Shown here: piece after piece, positions 45,507-55,436 of the stretch | Layout: every line of letters begins with the position of its first letter | How positions within the stretch are numbered: the stretch's first letter is position 1 | Source: Mycobacterium sp. AT1 | Lineage (GTDB): Bacteria > Actinomycetota > Actinomycetes > Mycobacteriales > Mycobacteriaceae | Length of the DNA stretch: 64,000 nucleotides | Assembly: GCF_002043095.1 (NCBI RefSeq) | Contig: NZ_MVOC01000027.1 | Coordinates: 1-64,000 of the forward strand | Reading direction: 5' to 3' | Program-made: the position numbers and the translations under genes | The notes under the pieces: model-generated | What the model was told of the DNA's origin: nothing | What the model saw: only the letters and a program-made list of their open reading frames with translations | Database searches by the model: none

Positions 45507-46150
45507 GAAGAAACCTCCTCGGGCTCGTCGATCTGTCCTCTGATGAAGCCGCGATCCCTCGCGACGTCGGCCAGTAGTTCACGGAGTTGCTTCCGGCCAC
45601 GGTGCAGTCGAGACATCACCGTGCCGATGGGCGTGTCCATGATCTGGGCGATCTCCTTGTAGGGAAAACCCTCGACGTCGGCGTAGTACACGGCCATCCG
45701 AAATTCTTCGGGCAGCGCCTGCAGCGCCGCCTTGATCTCGGTGTCCGGCAACGCCTCCATCGCCTCGACCTCGGCGGACCTCAGACCAGTCGACGTGTGC
45801 TGCGCGTTGGCCGCGAGCTGCCAGTCGGTGATCTCGTCCGTCGGGTACTCCGCCGGCTGCCGCTGCTTCTTGCGGTAGCTGTTGATGTAGGTGTTGGTCA
45901 GGATTCGGTACAGCCACGCCTTCAGATTCGTTCCGGCGCGGAACGAACGAAAGCCGGCGTACGCCTTGACCATGGTCTCCTGAAGGAGATCCTCGGCATC
46001 CGCTGGATTGCGGGTCATTCGCAACGCGCCGCCGTACAGCTGATCCAGCAGCGGAATGGCATCCCGCTCGAAACGCGCCGTCAGTTCGGCGTCGGTCTCG
46101 ATTGCAGGCTCTTCGGCCGCGGCTGGCGCTGCTCCGTCGAGATCGGTCAT
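45503..46150 (-). CDS. sigH: ECF sigma factor SigH
   Basis: 215 residues. Region 2 ([49 protein letters not shown]) and region 4 ([41 protein letters not shown]) define a SigH/SigR-type ECF factor. It controls the response to oxidative and heat stress, including thioredoxins and mycothiol genes. ATG 46150 gives the family length; GTG 46162 has a good AAGG site 4 bases upstream and is a real alternative. It is followed by its anti-sigma gene. Confidence 0.93.
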   Translation of the reverse strand: MTDLDGAAPAAAEEPAIETDAELTARFERDAIPLLDQLYGGALRMTRNPADAEDLLQETMVKAYAGFRSFRAGTNLKAWLYRILTNTYINSYRKKQRQPAEYPTDEITDWQLAANAQHTSTGLRSAEVEAMEALPDTEIKAALQALPEEFRMAVYYADVEGFPYKEIAQIMDTPIGTVMSRLHRGRKQLRELLADVARDRGFIRGQIDEPEEVSS

Positions 46151-46192
46151 CTGGGTGGACACCGTCCCTTCTCTCGCGGCACCGTCGAACAG

Positions 46193-46217
46193 AACCAGCT
46201 CGTAGACCGGCCGTTCC
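46193..46217 (-). promoter_or_regulatory. Possible SigH-dependent autoregulated promoter
   Basis: On the minus strand GGAACG (46212-46217) and GTT (46193-46195) are separated by 16 bases, close to the SigH/SigR consensus GGAAY-N16-19-GTT. It lies about 30-45 bases upstream of the possible sigH starts, consistent with the known autoregulation of sigH. Confidence 0.4.
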
Positions 46218-46363
46218 AGGCAAAGCGTTGGCACCGAGGTGTCTCCTAACTTCCGATCCTAGTGGCTCGTACCGACGGAGTCGCCTCACAGCGCCCATCG
46301 ATGCAGAACAACAGCGGGAGTGGCCGTGAATGTTCCCAGGAAAATTCGCACTATCGTGAGGCC

Positions 46364-46858
46364 GTGGCCCGCGCAGCAACCCCCGCGATCGCCGCGCTCG
46401 TCGCGGCGAACGTCCCCCACGAAGTGCTGAGTTACCACCACGATCCCCGCAACGACGCCTTCGGCGACGAGGCCGTCGCCGCGTTGGCCGCCGCCGGGGT
46501 CGAGGTGTCCGCCGAGCAGGTGTTCAAGACGTTGGTGATCACGCTGCCGTCGGGGCTCGCGGTCGCCGTTCTCCCGGTTCCGTACAAGCTGTCGCTCAAG
46601 GCCGCCGCCGCAGCCCTCGGCGCCCCGCGCGCCGAGATGGCCGACCGCGCCGCCGCCGAGCGGTCCACCGGTTACGTGATCGGGGGCATCTCCCCCTTGG
46701 GCCAACGCAAGCCGCTGCCGACCGTCGTCGACGACTCGGTGTACGCCTGGGACCGAGTGCTGTGCAGCGCAGGCAAGCGCGGGCTGCAGGTGGCCGTCGC
46801 CCCTGCCGATCTGGTGCGACTGACCAACGCGGTGACCCGCGACGTCCTCGCGGCGTGA
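46364..46858 (+). CDS. YbaK/Cys-tRNA(Pro) deacylase-like protein, intact
   Basis: 164 residues. YbaK/ProX editing domain: TPAIAALVAANVPHEVLSYHHD, FKTLVITLPSG (with the conserved Lys), LSLKAAAAALG, STGYVIGGISPLGQRK and TVVDDSVYAWDRV. It removes Cys mischarged onto tRNA-Pro. GTG 46364 is chosen at the start of similarity; the frame upstream to 46262 has none. As I recall, the M. tuberculosis counterpart is annotated as two short pieces (Rv3224A/B), whereas this copy is whole. Confidence 0.85.
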   Translation: MARAATPAIAALVAANVPHEVLSYHHDPRNDAFGDEAVAALAAAGVEVSAEQVFKTLVITLPSGLAVAVLPVPYKLSLKAAAAALGAPRAEMADRAAAERSTGYVIGGISPLGQRKPLPTVVDDSVYAWDRVLCSAGKRGLQVAVAPADLVRLTNAVTRDVLAA

Positions 46859-46875
46859 CGTTCTAGGGTGAAGCC

Positions 46876-47721
46876 ATGTCGCTAGCGGGAAAGACCATGT
46901 TCATCTCCGGCGCGAGCCGAGGCATCGGGCTGGCGATCGCCAAGCGCGTCGCCGCCGACGGAGCCAACGTCGCCCTGGTCGCCAAGACCGCAGAACCCCA
47001 TCCCAAGCTCGAGGGCACGATCTACACCGCCGCCAAGGAGATCGAGGACGCCGGTGGTCACGCACTGCCGATCCTCGGCGACGTCCGCGACGGTGAATCC
47101 GTGGAATCCGCGGTCGCGCAAGCGGTTTCACAGTTCGGCGGGATCGACGTTTGCGTGAACAACGCGTCGGCGATCAACCTGGGGTCGATTACCGAAGTGC
47201 CGCTCAAGCGGTTCGACCTGATGAACGGGATCAACGTCCGGGGCACCTACGCCGTGTCACAGGCCTGCATTCCGCACATGGTGGGCCGGGACAACCCCCA
47301 CATCCTCACGCTGTCGCCGCCGATCCTGCTGGAGTCCAAGTGGCTCAAGCCGACGGCCTACATGATGGCCAAGTACGGCATGACGTTGTGCGCGCTCGGC
47401 ATCGCCGAGGAGATGCGGGCCGACGGCATCGCCTCCAACACGTTGTGGCCGCGGACGCTGGTGGCCACCGCGGCCGTCCAGAACCTCCTTGGCGGCGAGG
47501 AGGCGATGAGCCGCGCACGCAAGCCCGACGTCTACGCCGACGCCGCCTACGTCGTCTTCAACAAGCCGGCCCGCGAGTACACCGGCAACAGCGTGCTGTG
47601 CGAGGACGTCCTGGTCGACTCGGGCGTCACCGACCTCTCGGTGTACGACTGCGTCCCAGGATCCGAACTCGGCGTCGACCTGTGGGTCGAGACGCCCAAC
47701 CCGCCCGGCTACGGCTCCTGA
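46876..47721 (+). CDS. Short-chain dehydrogenase/reductase (Rv3224-like, HSDL2 type)
   Basis: 281 residues. SDR motifs are GASRGIG (cofactor loop), VNNAS, and the active-site YMMAK with Ser upstream (TLSPPILLESKW region). The C-terminal extension (SVYDCVPGSELGVDLWVETPN) resembles HSDL2-type SDRs. It is probably an NAD(P)-dependent oxidoreductase; the substrate is unknown. It is translationally coupled to the following methyltransferase (TGATG at 47719-47723). Confidence 0.88.
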   Translation: MSLAGKTMFISGASRGIGLAIAKRVAADGANVALVAKTAEPHPKLEGTIYTAAKEIEDAGGHALPILGDVRDGESVESAVAQAVSQFGGIDVCVNNASAINLGSITEVPLKRFDLMNGINVRGTYAVSQACIPHMVGRDNPHILTLSPPILLESKWLKPTAYMMAKYGMTLCALGIAEEMRADGIASNTLWPRTLVATAAVQNLLGGEEAMSRARKPDVYADAAYVVFNKPAREYTGNSVLCEDVLVDSGVTDLSVYDCVPGSELGVDLWVETPNPPGYGS

Positions 47722-48488
47722 TGTGGGCCGGGGGCCGCTACGAGTCGGTGGCCGAACGCATCGCCGTCGTCGCCGGCGAGACCGTCGCGGCCGCGGAGCG
47801 CCGCCGACCGCTTGACGGCACCGCATTGGTCGACCTCGCCTGCGGCACCGGCAGCGCCGCGTTGGCGGCGGCCGCACGCGGCGCGGTGGTCACCGGCGTC
47901 GACCTGACGCCCGAATTGGTCGCCATTGCCGAGCGCAAGGCCGCGAACGCCGGCCATGACATCACGTGGGTGGTCGCCGACGCGACGGAGACGACGCTGC
48001 CCGACGCCGCGTTCGACACCGCGGTGTCCAACATGGGCGTCATCTTCGTCGAGCCGGGGCGACAGGTGGCCGAGATCGCCCGCGTACTGAAACCGGCTGG
48101 CGTGCTTGCCTTCTCATCCTGGGTGCGCACCGCAGGCAACCCGCTGTTCGATCCGATCGTCGAAGCGCTCGGGCCCCCGCCCGACCGGGGTTTCACCCCC
48201 GACCAGTGGGGCGATCCCGCGATCGCGACCGAACGGTTGGCCGCCGACTTCACCGACGTCGAGATCGACGACGGAACTCTCGTATGGGCCTTCGACTCGC
48301 TGGATGCCGCACGACACTTCGTGCGGCACGAGTCACCGATGCACGTCGACCTCTTCGGTCGCCTGGGCGGTGACCAGCAGGATCGCCTCCTGGCCGCGTT
48401 CACCGACGCGCTCACCCCCTACGTCGACGACGACGGCGGCGTCCGCTTCGACGCGCCCTACGCGATCATCACGGCCAGCCGCCGCTAG
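47721..48488 (+). CDS. Class I SAM-dependent methyltransferase
   Basis: 255 residues. Motif [14 protein letters not shown], acidic end of strand 2 ([11 protein letters not shown]), motif post-[14 protein letters not shown] and [18 protein letters not shown]. This is the UbiE/methyltransferase-11 type; the substrate is unknown. The start codon shares one base with the SDR stop and its stop overlaps the convergent SRAP gene by 4 bp. Confidence 0.85.
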   Translation: MWAGGRYESVAERIAVVAGETVAAAERRRPLDGTALVDLACGTGSAALAAAARGAVVTGVDLTPELVAIAERKAANAGHDITWVVADATETTLPDAAFDTAVSNMGVIFVEPGRQVAEIARVLKPAGVLAFSSWVRTAGNPLFDPIVEALGPPPDRGFTPDQWGDPAIATERLAADFTDVEIDDGTLVWAFDSLDAARHFVRHESPMHVDLFGRLGGDQQDRLLAAFTDALTPYVDDDGGVRFDAPYAIITASRR

Positions 48489-49255
48489 AGCAGCGTGCCC
48501 TGCTCGGCCTGCGGCTCCGCGGGTTCGATCAGCTCGGGTCCGTTGTTGCGGACGCTGTTGACCAGCCGGGAGACCTCGCGGACCGCGATGCGGTCCAGGT
48601 CGCCGTGGCCGCGCAGCAGGCCCTCGTCCATCGACGCGTCGGGATCCAGCCACCGGTCCCAGTCGCGCTCGCTGATGCTCAGCGGCATGCGGTCGTGAAT
48701 CTCGGCCAGTTGGCCTGCCGACTCGGTGGTGATGATGGTGCAGGTCAACAGCGGAGGGGCGTCCTTGGCGGGCCGCCACGTGGACCAGAGGCCGCCCATG
48801 AACAGGGGCTCGCCGTCCGCGCCGTGCATGAAGAACGGCGTCTTGGCGGCCTTCTTGCCGCCGGCGCACTCCGCGCCAGGACGCCATTCGTACCAGCCGT
48901 CCATCGGAACCAGGCACCGCTTGGTCTTGGCGGAGGCGCGAAACGCCGCAGAGGTGGTGACCGTCTCGGCGCGGGCGTTGATCAGCAGCGGTCCCTTGGT
49001 CTCGGGTGTGCCGTCGTCCTTGGCCTTCACCCACGGCGGCACCAGACCCCACCGCATCGAGCGCACCCGCCGGGTCGACTCGTCGTCGGGTTCGGCGTGC
49101 CTCTTGACCACCGAGCTGATGGTCGTCGTCGGCGCGACGTTGAAGTTCGGCTCCGACGGCCCCTTGGCCTCCGTCGCCGCGATGGTCTCGTCGATCGCCT
49201 TGATCTTCTCGGCCAGCAGCGCCGGATCGGTCGTCACCGCGAATCGCCCACACAT
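48485..49255 (-). CDS. SRAP/HMCES-type abasic-site-processing protein (Rv3226c-like)
   Basis: 256 residues. The N-terminus is MCGRFAVT; after Met removal, catalytic Cys2 forms a thiazolidine cross-link with abasic sites in single-stranded DNA. Other SRAP residues are NVAPTT (Asn), RMRWGL-type segment ([10 protein letters not shown]), [18 protein letters not shown] (Glu) and EIHDRMPL (His). It must start at ATG 49255 to expose Cys2; an ATG nine bases upstream would block this. The gene shields abasic sites during replication. It is divergent from aroA, 45 bp away. Confidence 0.93.
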   Translation of the reverse strand: MCGRFAVTTDPALLAEKIKAIDETIAATEAKGPSEPNFNVAPTTTISSVVKRHAEPDDESTRRVRSMRWGLVPPWVKAKDDGTPETKGPLLINARAETVTTSAAFRASAKTKRCLVPMDGWYEWRPGAECAGGKKAAKTPFFMHGADGEPLFMGGLWSTWRPAKDAPPLLTCTIITTESAGQLAEIHDRMPLSISERDWDRWLDPDASMDEGLLRGHGDLDRIAVREVSRLVNSVRNNGPELIEPAEPQAEQGTLL

Positions 49256-49300
49256 GTATCCCATGGTGGCAGAAGTGGGCGACAAGGCAGGATGGACGCC

Positions 49301-50605
49301 ATGACTGAGTACGGAGGTGGGTGGCAGGCGCCGTCGACCACGACGCCCATCCACGCGACCGTCGAGGTGCCGGGCTCCAAGTCCCAGACCAACCGCGCGC
49401 TGATCCTCGCCGCGCTGGCGAGCCCGCAGGGAACGTCGACCGTCAGCGGTGCGCTGCGCAGCCGCGACACCGACCTGATGATCGGTGCGCTGCGAACGCT
49501 TGGACTCTTGCTCGACGGCGCGGGAACCGAGCTGGCGATCAGCGGCGCGATCTCGCCCGCCTCGGACGCCAGGATCGACTGCGGCCTCGCGGGGACCGTC
49601 CTGCGGTTCGTCCCGCCGCTCGCGGCACTCGGCAGCGAGGTCGTGACGTTCGACGGCGACGAGCAGGCCCGGTCGCGTCCGATCGCTCCCCTGCTCGACG
49701 GCCTGCGCGGTCTCGGCGTGCCCGTTGACGGCGACGCGATGCCGTTTCACGTCCGCGGCGAGGGTGCCGTGGCCGGGGGCACGGTACACATCGACGCCTC
49801 GTCGTCGTCGCAGTTCGTCTCGGGGCTGCTGCTGTCGGGGGCCACGTTTCGGGACGGCCTGACCGTCGTGCACACCGGCGAGTCCGTGCCGTCGGCGCCA
49901 CACGTGGCGATGACGGTGACGATGCTGCGCGAGGCCGGCGTCTCGGTGGACGACTCGACACCCAATCGCTGGGTGGTCAAACCGGGCCCCGTCGCCGCCA
50001 GGCACTGGGACGTCGAACCCGACCTGTCGAACGCGGTCCCGTTCCTGGCCGCCGCCATCGTCACTGCGGGCACGGTGCGCATCACCGGGTGGCCGCAGGT
50101 CAGCGTGCAACCGTCGGAGAACATCCTCGACTTGCTCACCAAGGCGGGTGCGACTGTGCACCAGGGTGATTCCCACCTCGACGTGAAGGGCTCGATCGAC
50201 GGCTACCCGGGTTTTGACGTCGACCTGCACGAGGTCGGCGAGCTGGCACCGTCGTTCGCGGCGCTGGCAGCTCTGGCCGAGACGGGTTCGGTGTCGCACC
50301 TCAGCGGCATCGCCCACCTGCGTGGCCACGAAACCGACCGGCTGGCGGCGCTGACGGCCGAGATCAACGGCCTCGGTGGACACTGCGAGGAGACCACAGA
50401 CGGGCTGACGATTACGGCCACGCCCCTTCACGGCGGGGTGTGGCACTCCTACGCCGACCACCGCATGGCGACCGCGGGCGCCATCGTCGGACTGCGGACA
50501 CCGGGAGTCGAGGTCGAGGACATCGGCACCACCGCCAAGACCCTGCCCGACTTCCCTGGGATGTGGGCCGACATGCTGGCCGGGCAGGTACCCGAAATCC
50601 CTTGA
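49301..50605 (+). CDS. aroA: 3-phosphoshikimate 1-carboxyvinyltransferase (EPSP synthase)
   Basis: 434 residues. EPSP synthase signatures: [17 protein letters not shown] (substrate Lys, Ser and Arg), [33 protein letters not shown] and [13 protein letters not shown]. It joins shikimate-3-phosphate and PEP in aromatic amino acid and folate synthesis. ATG 49301 has AGGA 8 bases upstream; ATG 49292 is in frame. The long open frame to 48605 is antisense to the SRAP gene. rsgA follows 16 bp after. Confidence 0.95.
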   Translation: MTEYGGGWQAPSTTTPIHATVEVPGSKSQTNRALILAALASPQGTSTVSGALRSRDTDLMIGALRTLGLLLDGAGTELAISGAISPASDARIDCGLAGTVLRFVPPLAALGSEVVTFDGDEQARSRPIAPLLDGLRGLGVPVDGDAMPFHVRGEGAVAGGTVHIDASSSSQFVSGLLLSGATFRDGLTVVHTGESVPSAPHVAMTVTMLREAGVSVDDSTPNRWVVKPGPVAARHWDVEPDLSNAVPFLAAAIVTAGTVRITGWPQVSVQPSENILDLLTKAGATVHQGDSHLDVKGSIDGYPGFDVDLHEVGELAPSFAALAALAETGSVSHLSGIAHLRGHETDRLAALTAEINGLGGHCEETTDGLTITATPLHGGVWHSYADHRMATAGAIVGLRTPGVEVEDIGTTAKTLPDFPGMWADMLAGQVPEIP

Positions 50606-50621
50606 GAGAGCACGACGTCTC

Positions 50622-51602
50622 TTGAACGAGAACGACTACGACGAATCCGACGTCCGGGTACGCCCCGGCCGCGGTTCACGCCCGCGTACCAAGACCCGCC
50701 CCGAACACCTGGATGCCCAGGCGGCGATGGTCGTCACCGTCGACCGTGGTCGGTGGGGCTGCGCGCTCGGTGGCGACCCGCAACGCGTCGTGACCGCCAT
50801 GCGGGCCAGGGAGCTCGGCCGCACCCCGATCGTGGTCGGCGACGAGGTCGACGTCGTCGGCGACCTGTCCGGCCTGCCCGACACGCTCGCCAGGATCGTC
50901 CGTCGCGGTGAACGGCGAACGGTGTTGCGGCGCACCGCCGATGACACAGATCCGACCGAACGCGTCCTGGTCGCCAACGCCGACCAACTGCTGATGGTGG
51001 TCGCGCTGGCCGACCCGCCGCCGCGCACCGGCTTCGTCGAGCGGTCCCTGATTGCCGCCTACGTCGGCGGACTCGAGCCCATTCTGTGCCTGACCAAGAC
51101 CGACCTGGCGCCTCCGGAACCGTTCGCGGCGCAGTTCGCCGGGTTGGACCTGACCGTCGTCACCGCCGGCCGCAGCGACGACCTCGCCGTCGTCGACGAC
51201 CTGCTGGTCGGGAAGTTGACGGTGCTGGTGGGCCATTCCGGCGTCGGCAAGTCCACGATGGTCAACCGGCTGGTGCCCGAGGCCGGCCGCGCGGTCGGGG
51301 TGGTGTCCGGCGTCGGCAAGGGCAGGCATACGTCGACTCAGTCGGTGGCTCTGCCGCTGCACGACTCGGGGTGGGTGGTCGACACGCCGGGAATCCGGTC
51401 CTTCGGGCTTGCCCACATCGCGCCCGCCGACGTCATGATGGCGTTCTCCGACCTCGCCGAAGCCATCGAGAAGTGTCCTCGCGGCTGTGGGCACCTCGGG
51501 CCGCCGTCGGATCCCGACTGCGCACTCGACGAGCTGACGGGCCACACCGCCGACCGCGTCGCCGCCACCCGCCGACTGCTGACCGCGATGGCCGCCGACT
51601 AG
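50622..51602 (+). CDS. rsgA: Ribosome small-subunit-dependent GTPase RsgA
   Basis: 326 residues. It is circularly permuted: an OB-fold N-terminus, then G4 CLTKTD before G1 VGHSGVGKST and G3 VVDTPGIR. A C-terminal zinc knuckle follows (CPRGCGHLGPPSDPDC). It checks 30S maturation. Starts with TTG 50622, 16 bp after aroA; GAGAG lies upstream at longer than usual spacing. It is in an apparent operon with aroA and the next methyltransferase. Confidence 0.92.
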   Translation: MNENDYDESDVRVRPGRGSRPRTKTRPEHLDAQAAMVVTVDRGRWGCALGGDPQRVVTAMRARELGRTPIVVGDEVDVVGDLSGLPDTLARIVRRGERRTVLRRTADDTDPTERVLVANADQLLMVVALADPPPRTGFVERSLIAAYVGGLEPILCLTKTDLAPPEPFAAQFAGLDLTVVTAGRSDDLAVVDDLLVGKLTVLVGHSGVGKSTMVNRLVPEAGRAVGVVSGVGKGRHTSTQSVALPLHDSGWVVDTPGIRSFGLAHIAPADVMMAFSDLAEAIEKCPRGCGHLGPPSDPDCALDELTGHTADRVAATRRLLTAMAAD

Positions 51603-51604
51603 GG

Positions 51605-52255
51605 ATGGACTTCCTCGACCGCACGCGCGACGGATACGACGCAGCCGCAACGGACTTCGCCGCGATGTTCGAGAACTACCTCGACGACAAGCCGATCGAG
51701 AAGGCGCTGCTGGCGGCATTCGCAGAGCTGGTACGCGCCACCGGGAACACCTCGGTCGCCGACGTCGGCTGCGGCACCGGCGTCACCACCAGGATTCTGG
51801 CCGACCTTGGCGTAGATCCCACGGGAATCGACTTGTCCCCCAACATGATCGCCGAAGCCCGGGCGCGTGCCCCCGAACTTCGATTCGACGTGGGGTCGAT
51901 GACCTCGCTCGAGCTCGACGATGCAAGCGTCGGCGGAGTCTGTGCGTGGTACTCCACCATTCACGTCCCGGATTCACATCTGCCGCAGGCGTTCTCCGAA
52001 TTTCACCGCGTGCTCGTCGACGGCGGTGTCGCACTGCTGGCCTTCCAGGTCGGCGATCGGCCTCGCCGGTTGACCGAGGCGTTCGGCACGCCGCTCGACT
52101 TGGAGTTCGTCCGGCGCGAACCAGGGGCCGTCGCCGCCACGCTGGAGGCGGCCGGGCTGCCCGTCTACTCGACCACCGTGCGCGAGCCCGACGACGACGG
52201 CGTCCAGACCACCCCGCAGGCCTTCCTCGTCGCGCGCAAGCGCTCGGCTCGATAA
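51605..52255 (+). CDS. SAM-dependent methyltransferase
   Basis: 216 residues. Motif I VADVGCGTGVTTRIL, GIDLSPNMIAEARARAP and FHRVLVDGGVALLAFQ. It is a small UbiE-like methyltransferase with an N-terminal helical cap (MDFLDRTRDGYDAAA). The substrate is unknown. It starts 2 bp after the rsgA stop and is followed by two aldo-keto reductases. Confidence 0.85.
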   Translation: MDFLDRTRDGYDAAATDFAAMFENYLDDKPIEKALLAAFAELVRATGNTSVADVGCGTGVTTRILADLGVDPTGIDLSPNMIAEARARAPELRFDVGSMTSLELDDASVGGVCAWYSTIHVPDSHLPQAFSEFHRVLVDGGVALLAFQVGDRPRRLTEAFGTPLDLEFVRREPGAVAATLEAAGLPVYSTTVREPDDDGVQTTPQAFLVARKRSAR

Positions 52256-52267
52256 CCTGAGACGGAC

Positions 52268-53116
52268 ATGACACCGGTACCCGAGATCACGCTCAACGAC
52301 GGCGCACGCATCCCCCAGCTTGGGTTCGGCGTCTACAAGGTCGCCCCCGACGAGACCGCGGCGGCGGTCCGGACCGCGCTCGACGTCGGATACCGCCACC
52401 TCGACACGGCGGCGATGTACCACAACGAGGCGGGCGTCGGCCGCGGAATCCGTGAGGCGGGGGTCGACCGAGCCGACGTCTTCGTCACCAGCAAGCTCGA
52501 CAACGGATTTCACGAACCCGACGCTGCGCGTAGGGCATTCGACGACACACTTGCCGCGATCGGGTCGGATTACGTCGACCTGTACTTGATTCACTGGCCC
52601 CTCCCGACGCGCTACGGCGGTGACTTCGTCTCGACGTGGCGCACCCTCGAGGAGTTCGCGGCCGACGGTCGCGCGCGCAGCATCGGGGTGTCCAACTTCC
52701 ACGTCCCGCACCTTCAGCGGCTCGCGGCCGAGACCGACACCGTGCCCGCCGTCAACCAGGTGGAGGCGCACCCCTACTTCACCAACGCCTCGGTCCGGGA
52801 CTACTGCAAGCAGAGCGGGATGGCCTTCCAGGCCTGGTCGCCGCTGGGCCGCGGCACGCTGCTCGACGACCCGGTGGTCCAGCGGGTGGCCGCCGCGGTG
52901 GGCAGGTCACCGGCTCAGGTGGTGCTGCGCTGGCACCTGCAACGCGGCGACGTCGTGTTTCCGAAGTCGGTGTCGCGCAGTCGCATCGCCCAGAACTTCG
53001 CGGTGTTCGACTTCGACCTCGGTGCCGACGACGTGGCGGCGATCGACGGGCTGGACCGGGGCGCCGTGGGCCGCGTCGGCTCCAACCCCGATACGTTCGA
53101 CGTCATCACGCGGTGA
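52268..53116 (+). CDS. Aldo-keto reductase, first of a tandem pair
   Basis: 282 residues. AKR tetrad: Asp in YRHLDTAAMY, Tyr in the same segment, Lys in VTSKLDN and His in LIHWPLP. The NADPH site is KSVSRSRIAQNF (conserved IPKS-type segment, here FPKSV). It resembles the mycobacterial AKR5-type reductase of dicarbonyls. It begins 12 bp after the methyltransferase stop, so it may be the last gene of the aroA-rsgA unit. Confidence 0.88.
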   Translation: MTPVPEITLNDGARIPQLGFGVYKVAPDETAAAVRTALDVGYRHLDTAAMYHNEAGVGRGIREAGVDRADVFVTSKLDNGFHEPDAARRAFDDTLAAIGSDYVDLYLIHWPLPTRYGGDFVSTWRTLEEFAADGRARSIGVSNFHVPHLQRLAAETDTVPAVNQVEAHPYFTNASVRDYCKQSGMAFQAWSPLGRGTLLDDPVVQRVAAAVGRSPAQVVLRWHLQRGDVVFPKSVSRSRIAQNFAVFDFDLGADDVAAIDGLDRGAVGRVGSNPDTFDVITR

Positions 53117-53258
53117 GACCCGCAGCACGTAAGGATCAACCCGTCGCGCGATATCCGTTCCGGTGACCGAATGCGACGCTGAACGCGTCTGACCACGGTT
53201 TGTGTTCCGGCCGAAACGGGCACGCACACTAGGGCAAATTGCCAAAGGAGGCTCATTC

Positions 53259-54107
53259 ATGACGAACGTACCCACGATCGAACTCAGCACCGGTGCGCAC
53301 ATTCCGCAGCTCGGATTCGGCGTCTACCAGATCGATCCCGACAAGACCGCAGAGGCGGTCAAGACGGCACTGGACATCGGCTACCGACACATCGACACCG
53401 CCGAGATGTATCAGAACGAGGCCGGCGTCGGCCAAGGCGTGCGCGATTCGGGGCTGGACCGCGCGGACGTGTTCGTCACCAGCAAGCTCAACAACGGATT
53501 TCACGAGCCCGACGATGCGCGCAGGGCATTCGACGAGACGCTGAGCAAGCTTGGCTTCGACTACGTGGATCTCTTCCTCATCCACTGGCCGCTGCCGACG
53601 CGCTACAACAACGACTTCATCTCGACGTGGCGGACGCTCGAGGAGTTCCGGCGTGACGGCCGGGCCCGCAGCATCGGCGTGTCGAACTTTCAGGTCGCGC
53701 ACCTCGAGCGCCTGGCCAACGAGACCGACACCGTGCCCTCGGTGAACCAGATCGAGGTGCATCCCTACTTCGTCAACGACGAGGTGCGTCAGTACTGCAT
53801 CGAGCACGGCATCGCCGTGGAGGCCTGGTCCCCCATCGCCCAGGGCCAGGTACTCGACGACCCGGTCGTCACGCAGATCGCCGAGGCGTCGGGCAAGTCC
53901 CCCGCGCAGGTGGTGCTGCGCTGGCACATCCAGCGCGGTGACATCGTCTTCCCGAAGTCGGTGACGCCCAAGCGGATCGAAGAGAACTTCGCGCTGTTCG
54001 ACTTCGAGCTCAGCGATCACGACGTCGACGCGTTGACGGCACTCGACAAGGGTGAGGAAGGTCGCACGGGTCCCAACCCGGACACGTTCGACTACATCCC
54101 CGACTGA
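53259..54107 (+). CDS. Aldo-keto reductase, second of a tandem pair
   Basis: 282 residues, clearly a paralogue of the preceding protein with the same tetrad (IDTAEMY, TSKLNN, LIHWPLP) and FPKSVTPKRIEENF cofactor segment. ATG 53259 has a strong AAAGGAGG site. A 142-bp gap separates it from the first copy, enough for its own promoter. It ends before a strong bidirectional hairpin. Together the pair may reduce toxic carbonyls. Confidence 0.9.
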   Translation: MTNVPTIELSTGAHIPQLGFGVYQIDPDKTAEAVKTALDIGYRHIDTAEMYQNEAGVGQGVRDSGLDRADVFVTSKLNNGFHEPDDARRAFDETLSKLGFDYVDLFLIHWPLPTRYNNDFISTWRTLEEFRRDGRARSIGVSNFQVAHLERLANETDTVPSVNQIEVHPYFVNDEVRQYCIEHGIAVEAWSPIAQGQVLDDPVVTQIAEASGKSPAQVVLRWHIQRGDIVFPKSVTPKRIEENFALFDFELSDHDVDALTALDKGEEGRTGPNPDTFDYIPD

Positions 54108-54122
54108 CCTACTCACGCCAAA

Positions 54123-54160
54123 ACGGCGGGGAGATCGCACGATTGCGATCTCCCCGCCGT
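54123..54160. terminator. Bidirectional terminator between the aldo-keto reductase and desA3
   Basis: Perfect 17-bp stem (arms 54123-54139 and 54144-54160, ACGGCGGGGAGATCGCA) with a CGAT loop, preceded by AAAA-type and followed by CTTT. It serves both convergent transcripts. Confidence 0.85.
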
Positions 54161-54172
54161 CTTTGGCTGGGT

Positions 54173-55399
54173 CTAGGCGTTGACCTTGGCGCGCCGACGG
54201 GCCCGCACCGCGGCGATCGCCGACTTGAGTCCACGACGCTCGCTGGGCTCGAGTTCGGCGAACATGCGCTCGCTGCGGGTCTCCGGGGCGTCGTCAGCGG
54301 TGTCGCGCAGGAACTTGTCCGGCAGCGACAGCTTGGCGATGGTGCGCCACGTCTTGCCGTACTGCACGGCGAAGTTGCCCGTCGTGTACGGCAGATCGTA
54401 CTTGTCGCAGATCTGCCTGACGCGGACGGCGATCTCGGCGTACCGGTTGCTCGGCAGATCCGGGAACAAGTGGTGCTCGATCTGGTGGCACAGGTTGCCG
54501 CTCATGAACCGTAACGTGGGTCCGGCCTCGAAGTTGGCGCTTCCCAACATCTGTCGCAGGTACCACTGGCCCCTGCTCTCGCCCACCATGTCGGTCTTGG
54601 TGAACTTCTCTGCGCCGTCGGGGAAGTGGCCGCAGAAGATCACGGCGTTGGCCCAGACGTTGCGGATGACGTTGGCCACCGCGTTGGCCTTCAGCGTCGA
54701 CTTGTACGTGGCGCCAGGCGACATCGCCGTCAGGGCCGGGTAGGCGACGTAGTCCTTGAGCACCTGATGACCGGCCTTGACGCCGAATTCACGGATGCGC
54801 TCCATCGTGGCCGCACGGTCGTCGCGGCCCTTGGAGATCTTTCCGAGTTCGAGGTGCTGCAGTCCGACGCCCCACTCGAAGCCGATCGCCAGGAGCGTGT
54901 TGAACAGCAAGTTGCCGTACAGGTTGAAAGGCGTCCACTTCGCGTCCCGGGTCACGCGGATGACGCCGTAGCCGACGTCGTCGTCCATCCCGAGGATGTT
55001 GGTGTACTTGTGATGCATGAAGTTGTGAGTGAACCGCCAGTGCTTGGACGCCCCGCTCATGTCCCACTCCCACGTCGAGGAGTGAATCTCGGGATCGTTC
55101 ATCCAGTCCCACTGGCCATGCATGACGTTGTGGCCGATTTCCATGTTCTCGACGATCTTGGCCACGCCGAGGGTCACGGTGCCTGCCCACCACGCCGAGC
55201 GCTTCGAGCCTGCGGCCAGCATCAGACGGCCGGCGACCTCGAGTGCGCGCTGCGCGGCGATGGTGCGGCGGATGTAGCGGGAGTCGAGTTCACCGCGGGA
55301 GTCTTCGATGTCCTGCCGGATCGCGTCCAGCTCGTTGCCCAAATTTTCGATGTCCGCTTCAGTCAGATGCGTGAATGCGGGTACGTCGGTAATTGCCAT
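54173..55399 (-). CDS. desA3: Stearoyl-CoA delta-9 desaturase DesA3
   Basis: 408 residues. The three His boxes of membrane acyl-CoA desaturases are HNVMH (H90, H94), HNFMHH (H125, H129, H130) and HQIEHH (H305, H309, H310). Several hydrophobic segments lie between them. It introduces the delta-9 double bond into stearoyl-CoA to make oleic acid, using electrons from the reductase encoded upstream. AGGAGG precedes ATG 55399. Two overlapping copies of an operator-like motif sit 22-52 bases upstream. Confidence 0.92.
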   Translation of the reverse strand: MAITDVPAFTHLTEADIENLGNELDAIRQDIEDSRGELDSRYIRRTIAAQRALEVAGRLMLAAGSKRSAWWAGTVTLGVAKIVENMEIGHNVMHGQWDWMNDPEIHSSTWEWDMSGASKHWRFTHNFMHHKYTNILGMDDDVGYGVIRVTRDAKWTPFNLYGNLLFNTLLAIGFEWGVGLQHLELGKISKGRDDRAATMERIREFGVKAGHQVLKDYVAYPALTAMSPGATYKSTLKANAVANVIRNVWANAVIFCGHFPDGAEKFTKTDMVGESRGQWYLRQMLGSANFEAGPTLRFMSGNLCHQIEHHLFPDLPSNRYAEIAVRVRQICDKYDLPYTTGNFAVQYGKTWRTIAKLSLPDKFLRDTADDAPETRSERMFAELEPSERRGLKSAIAAVRARRRAKVNA

Positions 55400-55420
55400 C
55401 GTTCAGCCTCCTGTCAACTG

Positions 55421-55436
55421 CCTACGCTAGCGTAAC
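55421..55436. promoter_or_regulatory. Operator-like motif A upstream of desA3
   Basis: CCTACG-CTAG-CGTAAC. Its core TACGCTAGCGTA is a perfect palindrome. It is identical outside the central four bases to the site upstream of the reductase gene (56661-56676). It sits 22-37 bases before the desA3 start and shares one base with site B. Confidence 0.6.

Noticed and set aside
48605-49300. N-terminal extension of the aroA frame
   Set aside because: It is antisense to the SRAP gene, whose MCGRF start and motifs are clear; EPSP synthase similarity begins only after 49301.
52268-54107. Tandem aldo-keto reductases as a mobile-element or assembly duplication
   Set aside because: The two proteins are clearly diverged, have different spacers and ribosome binding sites, and no flanking direct repeats were seen.
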